Positions 25,369 through 34,284 of a stretch of DNA of 64,000 nt are shown one piece after another (the stretch's first letter is position 1; every line of letters starts with the position of its first letter). Origin of the DNA: Erwinia sp. E_sp_B01_1 (GTDB lineage Bacteria; Pseudomonadota; Gammaproteobacteria; Enterobacterales; Enterobacteriaceae). Position numbers and translations under genes: made by a program. The stretch covers positions 992,001-1,056,000 of the forward strand of contig NZ_CP142208.1 of the NCBI RefSeq assembly GCF_036865545.1, written 5' to 3'. A model generated the notes under the pieces. That model ran no database searches. It was not told the origin of the DNA and saw only the letters and a program-made list of their open reading frames with translations.

Positions 25369-26021
25369 GTACCTTCACCGACTGGGATATCCTGCGCAAT
25401 CTGCTGCTGGCTGCCCGCTGGACAATTTTGCTTTCCCTGACCGCCTTTTTCGGCGGCACCCTGGTGGCGCTGCCGTTGGTAATGGTGCGGCTGACCCGTC
25501 GCCGCTGGCCGATGCGTCTGATCCGGGGCTACATCGAACTGTTTCAGGGCACGCCGCTGCTGATGCAGCTGTTTCTGGCCTTCTTTGGCGTGGCGCTGTT
25601 TGGCATTGATGTTTCGCCGTGGACCGCCGCCTCGCTGGCACTGACCTTTTACACCAGCGCTTTTTTGGTGGATATCTGGCACGGCAGCATTCTTGCCCTG
25701 CCAAAAGGGCAGTGGGAAGCCTCACGCTGTCTCGGCCTGAATTTCGGTCAGACTCTGTTCCGGGTGGTGTTGCCGCAGGCGCTGCGGATTGGCATCGCGC
25801 CGACCGTGGGCTTTGCCGTTCAGGTGGTCAAGGGCACGGCGCTGGCTTCGATTATCGGCTTTGTCGAGCTGACCAAGGCCGGCACCATCCTGAACAACGT
25901 GACCTATCAACCCTTTAAAGTTTTCGGGCTGGTGGCGCTGGGCTACTTCCTGATCTGTTATCCGCTGTCCCGCTACAGCCAGTACCTGGAGAAGAAATTT
26001 AATGCCGCTCATCACCATTAA
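25365..26021 (+). CDS. ABC transporter permease, polar amino-acid type (second)
   Basis: A 218-residue permease homologous to the preceding one: YIELFQGTPLLMQLFLAFFG and the EAA loop GQWEASRCLGLNFGQTLFRV. The ATG at 25365 overlaps the upstream stop (ATGA) and has GGGAG before it, so it is preferred to the GTG at 25344. It overlaps the ATPase gene by 20 bases. Confidence 0.87.
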   Translation: MSTFTDWDILRNLLLAARWTILLSLTAFFGGTLVALPLVMVRLTRRRWPMRLIRGYIELFQGTPLLMQLFLAFFGVALFGIDVSPWTAASLALTFYTSAFLVDIWHGSILALPKGQWEASRCLGLNFGQTLFRVVLPQALRIGIAPTVGFAVQVVKGTALASIIGFVELTKAGTILNNVTYQPFKVFGLVALGYFLICYPLSRYSQYLEKKFNAAHHH

Positions 26022-26739
26022 TCAGGTGCAAAAATATTACGGCGAGAACCACGTTCTGAAAGGGGTGGATCTCGACGTGGACATGGGTGAGGTGATCTCA
26101 ATCATTGGCCGCAGCGGCTCGGGGAAAAGTACCCTGCTGCGCTGTATGAACGGGCTGGAAGGCTATCAGGAAGGCAGTATCAAGCTGGGCGGTATGACCG
26201 TCACCAACCGTGATTCACAGGCGCGTGAAATCAGCCGCTCCGTCGGCATGGTGTTTCAGAACTTCAACCTGTTCCCGCATATGACCGCGCTGGAAAACGT
26301 CATGCTGGCGCCACGTCGGGTGTTGAAAAAAAGCGAGGCAGAGTGCCGTTCGCTGGCGGCGCAGATGCTGGAAAAAGTCGGGCTTGGCGACCGGATGGAC
26401 TATTTCCCCGCCAACCTTTCTGGCGGCCAGCAGCAACGAGTGGCGATTGCCCGTGCGCTGGCGATGAGCCCGAAAGTCCTGCTGTGCGATGAAATCACCT
26501 CGGCGCTGGATCCGGAGCTGGTGGGGGAAGTGTTGAAGGTGCTGGAGCAACTGGCAAAAGAGGGGATGACGCTGATTCTGGTCACCCATGAAATGAACTT
26601 CGCCCGGGAAGTCGGCGACCGCGTGGTCTTTATGCATCAGGGCCGCGTGTGGGAGCAGGGCGACAGTAAAACCCTGTTCGCCAGCCCACAAACCCAGGAA
26701 CTCAAACAATTTATCTCGTCGGTGCGTGGCCTGAGCTAA
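26002..26739 (+). CDS. ABC transporter ATP-binding protein, polar amino-acid type
   Basis: A 245-residue ATPase close in type to GlnQ/HisP. Walker A GRSGSGKSTLL (about residues 35-45), Q-loop MVFQNFNLFPHMT, signature LSGGQQQRVAIARAL, Walker B VLLCDEITSALDP and the H-loop VTHEM are intact. It powers the two permeases encoded just upstream. Its gene is followed 26 bases later by the aminotransferase, which ties import to catabolism. Confidence 0.9.
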   Translation: MPLITINQVQKYYGENHVLKGVDLDVDMGEVISIIGRSGSGKSTLLRCMNGLEGYQEGSIKLGGMTVTNRDSQAREISRSVGMVFQNFNLFPHMTALENVMLAPRRVLKKSEAECRSLAAQMLEKVGLGDRMDYFPANLSGGQQQRVAIARALAMSPKVLLCDEITSALDPELVGEVLKVLEQLAKEGMTLILVTHEMNFAREVGDRVVFMHQGRVWEQGDSKTLFASPQTQELKQFISSVRGLS

Positions 26740-26765
26740 GCGCACATCAGAGAAGGAAAGAGCAG

Positions 26766-28004
26766 ATGGATTTATCAAAGTACCCTCAGATTAACCCGCC
26801 ACAGCGTTTGCTGATGGGGCCGGGACCGATCAACGCCGATCCGCGCGTATTACGGGCGATGTCCAGCCAGCTGCTGGGCCAGTACGATCCGGCAATGACG
26901 CACTATATGAATGAAGTGATGGCGCTTTATCGCGGCGTTTTCCGCACGGAAAATAAGTGGACGATGCTGATCGACGGCACCTCACGCGCCGGGATCGAAG
27001 CGATCCTGCTGTCGGCGATCCGTCCCGGCGATAAAGTGCTGGTGCCGGTGTTTGGCCGTTTTGGTCATCTGCTGTGTGAAATTGCCCGTCGTTGCCGTGC
27101 GGAAGTGCACACCATTGAAGTGCCCTGGGGTGAAGTTTTCACGCCGGATCAGGTAGAAGATGCGATCAAAAAGGTCCGCCCACGTCTGTTGCTGACGGTG
27201 CAGGGCGATACCTCCACCACCATGCTGCAACCGCTGGAAGAGCTGGGCGGCATCTGCAAAAAGTATGGCGTGCTGTTCTATACCGATGCCACCGCCTCGT
27301 TTGCCGGTAACGCGCTGGAAACCGATGCCTGGGGGCTCGATGCCGTATCAGCCGGGATGCAAAAGTGCCTCGGCGGCCCTTCCGGTACTTCGCCTGTTAC
27401 CCTCAGCCCGCAGATGGAAGCGGTGATCCGTAAACGCAAATGCGTGGAAGAGGGCATCCGCACGGCGGCGCATCAGGATGGCGATGATGAGATGATCTAC
27501 TCGAACTACTTCGATCTCGGGATGATCATGGATTACTGGGGGCCGGAGCGCCTTAATCACCACACCGAAGCGACCAGTGCGCTGTTTGGCGCGCGCGAGT
27601 GTGCACGGCTGATCCTTCAGGAAGGGCTGGATAACGGCATTGCCCGGCATAAGCTGCATGGCGATGCGCTGCTGAAAGGCATCCAGGGCATGGGCCTGGA
27701 TACCTTTGGCAACCTCAAACATAAAATGAACAACGTGCTGGGCGTGGTTATTCCTCAGGGTGTTAATGGCGACCAGGTACGCAAGCTGATGCTGGAAGAT
27801 TTTGGCATTGAAATCGGCACCTCGTTCGGCCCGCTGCATGGCAAAGTGTGGCGTATCGGCACTATGGGATACAACGCCCGTAAAGACTGTGTGATGCAGA
27901 CCCTCAGCGCGCTGGAGTCGGTGCTCAACTACCTGGGCTACAACACCACCCAGGGAGCCGCGATGCAGTCAGCCTGGGATCATTACGCCAACGGGAGCCA
28001 CTGA
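26766..28004 (+). CDS. hpxJ: (S)-ureidoglycine-glyoxylate aminotransferase
   Basis: A 412-residue class V PLP aminotransferase of the alanine/serine-glyoxylate group: LLMGPGPINADPRVLRAMS, LLTVQGDTSTTM, FYTDATASFAGNALETD and the PLP-lysine region SAGMQKCLGGPSG. HpxJ/PucG enzymes move the amino group of ureidoglycine to glyoxylate or another keto acid. It lies directly upstream of, and overlaps by one base, the allantoate amidohydrolase gene whose product is ureidoglycine. The start follows GAAGGAAAG. Confidence 0.9.
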   Translation: MDLSKYPQINPPQRLLMGPGPINADPRVLRAMSSQLLGQYDPAMTHYMNEVMALYRGVFRTENKWTMLIDGTSRAGIEAILLSAIRPGDKVLVPVFGRFGHLLCEIARRCRAEVHTIEVPWGEVFTPDQVEDAIKKVRPRLLLTVQGDTSTTMLQPLEELGGICKKYGVLFYTDATASFAGNALETDAWGLDAVSAGMQKCLGGPSGTSPVTLSPQMEAVIRKRKCVEEGIRTAAHQDGDDEMIYSNYFDLGMIMDYWGPERLNHHTEATSALFGARECARLILQEGLDNGIARHKLHGDALLKGIQGMGLDTFGNLKHKMNNVLGVVIPQGVNGDQVRKLMLEDFGIEIGTSFGPLHGKVWRIGTMGYNARKDCVMQTLSALESVLNYLGYNTTQGAAMQSAWDHYANGSH

Positions 28005-29296
28005 TGAACGACGGCCTGATGAGTGCCTCAAGTGCGGCGCAGGCTGCCGCCAGAGTGATGGCGCGTTGCGATCGTCTGGCAGAGATCAGTGAAACGCCGG
28101 GCTGCCTTACGCGCGTCTATCTCTCACCTGAGCATATGCAGGCTAATACGCTGGTGGGGGAATGGATGCGGGCTGCCGGAATGCGGGTCTGGCAGGACAG
28201 CGTGGGCAATATCTGTGGCCGCTATGAAGGGCTGGAAGCGGGAGCCCCGGCGCTGCTGTTGGGGTCACATCTGGATACGGTACGCAATGCTGGCCGGTAT
28301 GACGGCATGCTGGGCGTGCTGACCGCCATTGAAACCGTACAGGCGTTGCATCTCCAGCAACAGCGTTTACCGCTGGCAATTGAGATTGTAGGTTTTGGCG
28401 ATGAAGAGGGCACGCGCTTTGGCATTACTTTGCTGGGCAGCCGTGGCCTGACCGGCACCTGGCCTGAGAGTTGGCTGACGCATCCCGATGGCAACAGCAT
28501 TACCGTCGCTCAGGCGATGGCAGATTGTGGACTGGATAGCGGGGCCGTTCACCATGCCGCGCGCAAAGTCAGTGACATCGTCGCCTATCTGGAACTGCAT
28601 ATTGAGCAGGGTCCCTGTCTGGAACAGGAAGATCTGGCGCTGGGCGTGGTCACGGCCATCAATGGTGCGCGTCGTCTCAACTGCCAGTTTGTGGGGGAAG
28701 CGGGGCACGCCGGCACGGTGCCAATGACGCACCGCAAAGATGCGCTGGCCGCCGCCGCCGAATGGATGGTTTACATTGAGCAGACCACGCCGGAACAGAG
28801 TCACGACCTGGTGGCAACGGTTGGTACGCTGCAATGTTCGCCTGGTGCGGTAAACGTTATTCCCGGTGAAGTGGCCCTGACGCTGGATATCCGGGGGCCG
28901 GAGGATAAGCCGCTGGCGGAACTGCTTTCCAGCCTGCTGACTCAGGGCGAAGCCATTGCGCTGCGCCGTGGGCTGACCTTCAGCGCTGACGAGTATTATC
29001 AAATCCCTGCGACGCGCTGTGATGAAGGTTTGCAGGCGGCCTTAAGCCGTGCTGTGACCGGAGTGCAGGGGCGTAGCCTCTCACTGCCGAGCGGGGCGGG
29101 GCATGATGCCATCGCCATGGCCGGGCGCTGGCCTGTTGGCATGCTGTTTGTGCGCTGTGACCGTGGCATCAGCCACCATCCTGCAGAAGCCGTACAGGAA
29201 AAAGATGTCGCGCTGGCTGTTCAGGCCTGGACTCAGGCTGTATGGGATCTGGCTGTATCAGGGGGCCATCACCACTTGCCGCTGATGGACGAATAA
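28004..29296 (+). CDS. hpxK: Allantoate amidohydrolase (M20 family)
   Basis: A 430-residue M20 metallopeptidase-fold amidase (AllC/HpxK type) splitting allantoate to ureidoglycine, ammonia and CO2. Metal ligands and dimer motifs: LGSHLDTVRNAGRYDG (about residues 85-100), GFGDEEGTRFG, LELHIEQGPCLEQ, GEAGHAGTVPM and PSGAGHDAIAMA. The ATG overlaps the hpxJ stop (TGATG). Together with hpxJ it forms the core of ureide nitrogen release. Confidence 0.9.
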   Translation: MNDGLMSASSAAQAAARVMARCDRLAEISETPGCLTRVYLSPEHMQANTLVGEWMRAAGMRVWQDSVGNICGRYEGLEAGAPALLLGSHLDTVRNAGRYDGMLGVLTAIETVQALHLQQQRLPLAIEIVGFGDEEGTRFGITLLGSRGLTGTWPESWLTHPDGNSITVAQAMADCGLDSGAVHHAARKVSDIVAYLELHIEQGPCLEQEDLALGVVTAINGARRLNCQFVGEAGHAGTVPMTHRKDALAAAAEWMVYIEQTTPEQSHDLVATVGTLQCSPGAVNVIPGEVALTLDIRGPEDKPLAELLSSLLTQGEAIALRRGLTFSADEYYQIPATRCDEGLQAALSRAVTGVQGRSLSLPSGAGHDAIAMAGRWPVGMLFVRCDRGISHHPAEAVQEKDVALAVQAWTQAVWDLAVSGGHHHLPLMDE

Positions 29297-29356
29297 ATAA
29301 GCCGGAATCAGACAGGCAAATCCCTGTAAACGGTAGAAAATTTTCAGGAGGTTGTG

Positions 29357-29851
29357 ATGACGCTGGAACAGTTTAACGACGCCCCGGAGCAGGAGGCGAA
29401 CAGGCAGATCGCTCACTGTGTGGCGATCCCTGAATGGGCAAGGGAACTGGTTGCGGCCAGGCCTTTCGCCACCCTGGAAGCCTTGCTGAAGAGCGGTGAC
29501 GAGCTGGCGCGAAGCTGGGACGGGCAGGCGTTGAATCAGGCGCTGTCTGCCCATCCCCGCATCGGTGAAAAAGCTGGCGGCAACGGCAAAGAGGCTGAAC
29601 TTTCCCGTAACGAACAGTCCAGCGTTAATGCGCAGGATGATGACCTGAAACAGGCGCTGAGGGCGGGTAATGCCGCTTACGAGCAGCGCTTTGGCCGGGT
29701 ATTTCTGATCCGGGCGAAAGGGCGCAGTGGTGAAGAGATGCTGGCTGAGTTGCAGCGGAGACTGAATAACGATCCCCAACCGGAGCAGCAGGAAGCACTG
29801 AACCAGCTGCGTGAAATTACGCTGTTACGCCTTAAGGAGGCCTTTCTGTGA
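29357..29851 (+). CDS. hpxQ: OHCU decarboxylase
   Basis: A 164-residue helical enzyme converting 2-oxo-4-hydroxy-4-carboxy-5-ureidoimidazoline to (S)-allantoin. The catalytic histidine is in LSAHPRIGEK (about residue 73), with the usual N-terminal Ala-rich RPFATLEALL and C-terminal YEQRFGRVFLIRAKGRSG. A strong CAGGAGGT lies upstream; GTG 29354 is an alternative start. It overlaps the HIU hydrolase gene by four bases. Confidence 0.9.
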   Translation: MTLEQFNDAPEQEANRQIAHCVAIPEWARELVAARPFATLEALLKSGDELARSWDGQALNQALSAHPRIGEKAGGNGKEAELSRNEQSSVNAQDDDLKQALRAGNAAYEQRFGRVFLIRAKGRSGEEMLAELQRRLNNDPQPEQQEALNQLREITLLRLKEAFL

Positions 29852-30183
29852 GCACTATTACCACACACGTTCTGGATACTGCATGGGGTAAACCCGCCGT
29901 CGGCGTGGCGATCGCTCTGGAACAGGAGCGTGGCCAGGGCTGGACCCTGCTGGCGGAAGGCCGCACGGATGCGGATGGCCGTATCAAAGATCTGACGCCA
30001 GCCGGGCTGGGTGCCGGTCGCTATCGTCTGATTGCGCAACTCGGCGACTACTTTGCTGCCTCGCAGCGTGAGGCGTTATATGTCACTGCGCAAATCGACT
30101 TCCGCCTTCCAGAGGCAGAGAGTCATTACCATTTGCCATTTCTTATCTCTCCCTGGTCCTGGTCCACTTACCGGGGTAGCTGA
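29848..30183 (+). CDS. hpxT: 5-hydroxyisourate hydrolase (transthyretin-like)
   Basis: A 111-residue transthyretin-fold enzyme that hydrolyses 5-hydroxyisourate to OHCU. The signatures are THVLDTAWGKPAVGV at the N-terminus and the conserved C-terminal STYRGS tetrapeptide-type ending. No signal peptide, so it should be cytosolic. The GTG start overlaps the hpxQ stop. Urate oxidase, which makes its substrate, is not in this window. Confidence 0.92.
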   Translation: MSTITTHVLDTAWGKPAVGVAIALEQERGQGWTLLAEGRTDADGRIKDLTPAGLGAGRYRLIAQLGDYFAASQREALYVTAQIDFRLPEAESHYHLPFLISPWSWSTYRGS

Positions 30184-30232
30184 TATCGCCTCTCCTCTTC
30201 AGCCGCGTTAGCCGCAGCCTGAAGGCGATATC
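30181..30232 (+). terminator. large inverted repeat after hpxT
   Basis: GATATCGCC at 30182 and GGCGATATC at 30224 pair around an inner CTTCAG/CTGAAG stem, giving a long hairpin. A short TTACTTCTCATCTT follows. It could be an attenuating terminator between hpxT and the permease. Confidence 0.5.
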
Positions 30233-30290
30233 TTACTTCTCATCTTGGTACCACGCCCACGCCTGTGGGATAGCAATGAAGGGTGAACTC

Positions 30291-31616
30291 ATGAGCGTCA
30301 GGCCAGAAGATACGCGTTATCCGGCAGGGAAAACCTTTGCCTGGGGATTGCAGCACGTCCTTACCATGTACGGTGGGATTATCGCCCCCCCGCTGATTAT
30401 TGGCTCTGCTGCCGGTCTGCACGGCGCGCAGCTGGGGATGCTGGTCACTGCTGCACTCTTTGTCAGTGGCTTTGCCACCCTGCTGCAAGCGTTGGGGGTG
30501 CCGGGCTTCGGTTCACGCCTGCCGCTGGTGCAGGGCGTTTCCTTTGCCGGTGTGGCGACGATGGTGGCGCTGGTCACCAGCGGGGGCGGTCTGCCGGTGG
30601 TGTTTGGCGCGGTAATCGCTTCGTCCCTGATCGGTCTGCTGATTGCGCCACTGTTTGCCCATATCATTCGCTTCTTTCCTCCGGTGGTCACCGGCACCGT
30701 TATCACGGTTATTGGCCTGTCACTGATGCCGGTAGCTGCCCGCTGGGCGATGGGCGGAAATCCCACCGTGCCTGGCTGGGGATCAACGTCAAATATCGGG
30801 CTGGCTGCGATGACGCTGGGGCTGGTGCTTTTATTGAATCGCCTGGGGAATGGTGCGATTAAACGCCTGGCGGTGCTGCTGGCGATGGTGCTGGGCACCC
30901 TGTTCGCTCTCTTTAATGGCGCCACGCATTTCTCCCAGGTGATGCAGGGGGAAATGGTTGCGCTGCCTGGCGTACTGACCTTTGGTATGCCGGTATTTGA
31001 TCTGGCAGCCATACTGTCGATGACGCTGATAGTGCTGGTATTGCTGACCGAAACCACAGCGGGACTGATAGCCATTGGCGAAATTGTCGGCACCGACGTG
31101 GATGGCAAACGCATTGCAAAAGGCCTGCGGGCCGACATGTTGACCAGCGCGCTGGCCCCGCTGTTCAACTCTTTTCCGCAAAGTGCTTTTGCACAAAACA
31201 TCGGGCTGGTGGCTATCACCGGCATAAAAAGTCGTTATGTGGTGGCTGCGGGCGGGGTGATCCTGGTCGTGCTGGGCTGTTTACCGGTGCTGGGAAGAAT
31301 GGTGGCTGCCGTGCCCATGCCGGTGCTTGGTGGGGCAGGTGTGGTGCTGTTCGGAACGGTAGCAGCCAGCGGCATCCGCACGCTGGCAAAGGTGGATTAC
31401 AAAGACAATATGAATCTGGTGATTGTAGCCACCTCAATTGCCTTTGGCATGATCCCGATCGTTATGCCTTCGTTTTATGATCAGTTCCCCGGCTGGGTGC
31501 GCACTATCTTCCACTCCGGGATCAGCGCCGCCTGTCTGGTCTCAGTGACGCTGAATATTGTGTTTAACCGCACGGCAAACCAGGCTGTAGCCGCGCAGCC
31601 CGCGATTAAAAACTGA
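30291..31616 (+). CDS. NCS2 family purine/urate permease
   Basis: A 441-residue transporter with about fourteen hydrophobic segments and the NCS2 opening FAWGLQHVLTMYGGIIAPP. Further motifs: QGVSFAGVATMVALV, ETTAGLIAIGEIVGTD and FNSFPQSAFAQNIGLV. It resembles the xanthine/urate branch (UacT, XanP). The start at 30291 is favoured by AAGGGTGA spaced seven bases upstream; 30276 would add five residues. It ends the right hpx arm and overlaps convergent yafV by 11 bases. Urate or xanthine is the likely cargo (inference). Confidence 0.87.
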   Translation: MSVRPEDTRYPAGKTFAWGLQHVLTMYGGIIAPPLIIGSAAGLHGAQLGMLVTAALFVSGFATLLQALGVPGFGSRLPLVQGVSFAGVATMVALVTSGGGLPVVFGAVIASSLIGLLIAPLFAHIIRFFPPVVTGTVITVIGLSLMPVAARWAMGGNPTVPGWGSTSNIGLAAMTLGLVLLLNRLGNGAIKRLAVLLAMVLGTLFALFNGATHFSQVMQGEMVALPGVLTFGMPVFDLAAILSMTLIVLVLLTETTAGLIAIGEIVGTDVDGKRIAKGLRADMLTSALAPLFNSFPQSAFAQNIGLVAITGIKSRYVVAAGGVILVVLGCLPVLGRMVAAVPMPVLGGAGVVLFGTVAASGIRTLAKVDYKDNMNLVIVATSIAFGMIPIVMPSFYDQFPGWVRTIFHSGISAACLVSVTLNIVFNRTANQAVAAQPAIKN

Positions 31617-32373
31617 AGGCGTCTGCATCGCGCCAGGCCGGGAATTTCTCACGGTATTCACGCAGATTTTCCAGCGACAGCTCCGCAGTCAGGATCGCAG
31701 GCTGATGGGCTTCACCGGCGGCCATGATCTCACCCTGCGGGCTGATAATCCGGCTGTCGCCGCTGTACTGATGCTGATTGCCGTCGCTGCCCACGCGGTT
31801 ACATCCGGCGATGTAGGCCTGGTTCTCAATGGCACGGGCCAGCAGCAGGGCCTGCCAGTGACCGGCACGGGCAGCAGGCCAGTTGGCAACATAGAGCGCC
31901 AGGTCGTAATCATTGTTGTTGCGGGAAAACACCGGGAAGCGCAGGTCATAACAAACCTGCGGCAGAATGCGCCAGCCGCGCCACTCGATAATCTCGCGGC
32001 GATCGCCTGCCAGGTAGTGGTGATGTTCATCTGCCATACGGAACAGGTGACGCTTGTCGTAGCTGTGAACTTTGCCTTCGGGTTCCACCAGCAAAAAACG
32101 GTTTACCGCGCCCTTTGCTGTCTGAATAGCCGCGCTGCCGCCCACCATCGCTTTAGTGGCTCTGGCTTTTTCATGTAGCCACTCCACTACCCGAGCCTGC
32201 GGCAGCGAGCTTTTCGCCGCTTCCATCGCAAAGCCGGTAGTGAACATCTCAGGCAGAATAATCAGGTCTTTATCGTGCAGATCGGCCAGCAGGGTATCAA
32301 AGAAAGCCAGGTTGGCTTCGCCATCCATCCAGACCAGCGGCTGCTGTAAAACGGTGAGGTTTAAAGTTGACAC
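31606..32373 (-). CDS. yafV: Omega-amidase YafV (nitrilase superfamily)
   Basis: A 255-residue carbon-nitrogen hydrolase, close to E. coli YafV (256). The Glu-Lys-Cys triad is visible: LILPEMFTTGF (Glu, about residue 42), YDKRHLFRMA (Lys) and LPQVCYDLRFPVF (Cys). Omega-amidase hydrolyses 2-oxoglutaramate or 2-oxosuccinamate formed when glutamine or asparagine donates an amino group. GTG 32373 is preferred over 32421 because CGGAG lies five bases upstream and it overlaps the end of mtnE. That partner supplies its substrate in methionine salvage. Confidence 0.9.
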   Translation of the reverse strand: MSTLNLTVLQQPLVWMDGEANLAFFDTLLADLHDKDLIILPEMFTTGFAMEAAKSSLPQARVVEWLHEKARATKAMVGGSAAIQTAKGAVNRFLLVEPEGKVHSYDKRHLFRMADEHHHYLAGDRREIIEWRGWRILPQVCYDLRFPVFSRNNNDYDLALYVANWPAARAGHWQALLLARAIENQAYIAGCNRVGSDGNQHQYSGDSRIISPQGEIMAAGEAHQPAILTAELSLENLREYREKFPAWRDADAFSF

Positions 32374-33521
32374 AGGAGCTCCGCAGCAGCGTCCAGCGTG
32401 GCTTCCTGTTTGGCGAAGCACAGGCGGATCAGTTTATGAGGGAAAGGATCGGCACAGAACACCGACAGCGGAATGGCCGCCACGCCCACTTCTTTGGTCA
32501 GCCACTGGCAGAAATCCACGTCGTTCATATCGGAGATGGCGCTGTAATCTGCCAGCAGGAAATAGGTGCCTTCGCAGGGCAGCACTTCCAGACGACTTTT
32601 CGATAAGGCCTGCACAAAACGATTGCGGCGCGCACGATAGAAGTCCGGCAGCTCACGATAATGCCCAGGTTCGTTCTTAAGCATATCGGCTAGCGCCAGT
32701 TGCGCCGGGGTATTCACCGAGAAAGTCAGGTACTGATGCACCTTACGCACTTCAGCCGTTAAGGCCGCAGGTGCCACGCAGTAACCCACTTTCCAGCCGG
32801 TCATATGAAAAGTTTTACCAAAAGAGGAGACGGCGATTGCCCGCTCACGCAGTTGCTCATGGGCCAGCACGCTGGCATGTCCCTGTTGATCAAAACAGAT
32901 GTGCTCATACACTTCATCGCTCAGCACATAGGTTTCCTGCGCTTTAATCGCCTGCCACAGCGAGGCAAAATCGCTTTTCTGCCAGACAGTAGCAGAAGGA
33001 TTGTGCGGGGTGTTCAGGATCACCAGACGGGTACGGTCGGAGAGCAGATCGGTAAACGCCTGCCAGTCAACGCGGAATGCCGGAGGCTGAAGGGCGATAC
33101 GCTTCATCACCCCACCCGCAAGCGTCACCGCCGGGGCATAGCTGTCATAGCTGGGGTCAAAACAGATCACTTCATCGCCGGGACGAACCAGTGCAGTAAT
33201 CGCCGCATACAGCGCTTCCGTTGCGCCGGATGTCACCGTTACTTCGCTGTTGCTGTCAGGTTTATAACCGTAAAGTTCAGCCGTTTTCACCGCAATGGCG
33301 TCGCGCAGGGGTTGCACGCCTGTCATCGGCGCATACTGATTGGCCCCCAGGCTGACGTGATGCGCCAGACGCTCTTTCAGGTAGTCCGGGCCGTCGAAAT
33401 CAGGAAAGCCCTGGGAGAGATTGATGGCGTTGTGCTGTGCTGCCAGCGCGCTCATTTGGGTGAAAATGGTGGTGCCTGAAGCAGGCAATTTGCTTTCGGG
33501 AATTAGCGGAGTCTGACTCAT
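32361..33521 (-). CDS. mtnE: Methionine aminotransferase MtnE (YbdL type)
   Basis: A 386-residue fold-type I PLP aminotransferase: LSQGFPDFDGP, NQYAPMTGVQPLRDAI, ILNTPHNPSATVW, VLSDEVYEHI and the PLP-lysine motif SSFGKTFHMTGWKVGY. It transaminates 2-keto-4-methylthiobutyrate to methionine, the last salvage step, usually with glutamine. It overlaps yafV (omega-amidase) by 13 bases and is divergent from mtnBCD with a MetJ operator between. All this favours the salvage role. Confidence 0.9.
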   Translation of the reverse strand: MSQTPLIPESKLPASGTTIFTQMSALAAQHNAINLSQGFPDFDGPDYLKERLAHHVSLGANQYAPMTGVQPLRDAIAVKTAELYGYKPDSNSEVTVTSGATEALYAAITALVRPGDEVICFDPSYDSYAPAVTLAGGVMKRIALQPPAFRVDWQAFTDLLSDRTRLVILNTPHNPSATVWQKSDFASLWQAIKAQETYVLSDEVYEHICFDQQGHASVLAHEQLRERAIAVSSFGKTFHMTGWKVGYCVAPAALTAEVRKVHQYLTFSVNTPAQLALADMLKNEPGHYRELPDFYRARRNRFVQALSKSRLEVLPCEGTYFLLADYSAISDMNDVDFCQWLTKEVGVAAIPLSVFCADPFPHKLIRLCFAKQEATLDAAAELLCQL

Positions 33522-33608
33522 GAATGATAACCCTTGAAGAACGGTTTTTATGATGTGTTAGCCCTGTATTGCTGCCACTATAGCCCTGATGCTACTATTT
33601 GGCAATCA

Positions 33609-33632
33609 AGACGCTTAGACGTCTAAAAGCGT
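33609..33632. promoter_or_regulatory. MetJ operator between mtnE and mtnB
   Basis: Tandem met boxes AGACGCTT, AGACGTCT (perfect consensus) and AAAAGCGT occupy 33609-33632 in the 148-base divergent gap. MetJ with S-adenosylmethionine represses methionine genes at such arrays. Confidence 0.85.
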
Positions 33633-33669
33633 TTAAATCCCCCGCGTTTGCGGCTAAATAAGGAAAGGT

Positions 33670-34284
33670 ATGAGCAGCTCTCCACAGTTGGATCAGTTGG
33701 TGGCAGCCTGTCACTGGGTCGGGGCAAGAGGGTGGGCACCGGCTACCGGCGGTAACATGTCAGTGCGTCAGGACAGCGAATATTGTCTGCTGAGCGAGTC
33801 AGGAAAGGACAAAGGTGCGCTGACGCGTGAAGACTTTATCCAGGTGGAGATCGCCTCAAACCGGGTGCCCTCAGGGCGTAAACCCTCGGCGGAGACCGGG
33901 CTGCACACGCTAATCTATCGCCTGTTCCCGCAGGCGGGTGCTGTGCTGCATACGCATACGGTTAACGCCACGGTGCTTTCAAGGGTTGAGAAAGGAACCG
34001 CAGTAGTGCTGCAGGGTTATGAAATGCAGAAAACCCTCTCCGGGCAGACTTCGCATCTTGACGCCGTGCCGGTTGCGCTTTTCGATAACGATCAGGATAT
34101 TGATGCTCTTGCCCTGCGCATTGCCGCGTTTGCTGAAACCACGCCGCTGCGTTATGGTTTTTTGCTGCGGGGGCACGGGCTGACCTGCTGGGGAAAAGAT
34201 GTGGCTGAAGCCCGCCGGCATCTTGAGGGGCTGGAATTTCTGTTCCAGTGTGAATTACAACGTCGTGTGCTGGAGGCCAAATGA
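33670..34284 (+). CDS. mtnB: Methylthioribulose-1-phosphate dehydratase
   Basis: MtnB (204 residues) removes water from methylthioribulose 1-phosphate to give a diketone. It is a class II aldolase-fold zinc enzyme: [32 protein letters not shown] (zinc His) and [12 protein letters not shown]. The start follows AGGAAAGGT. It overlaps mtnC by four bases. Confidence 0.93.
   Translation: MSSSPQLDQLVAACHWVGARGWAPATGGNMSVRQDSEYCLLSESGKDKGALTREDFIQVEIASNRVPSGRKPSAETGLHTLIYRLFPQAGAVLHTHTVNATVLSRVEKGTAVVLQGYEMQKTLSGQTSHLDAVPVALFDNDQDIDALALRIAAFAETTPLRYGFLLRGHGLTCWGKDVAEARRHLEGLEFLFQCELQRRVLEAK

Noticed and set aside
30317..31225. a 302-residue minus-strand frame inside the NCS2 permease
   Set aside because: It is a long shadow caused by GC-rich third positions; its Ser/Thr/Pro-rich composition and lack of a ribosome-binding site argue against it.
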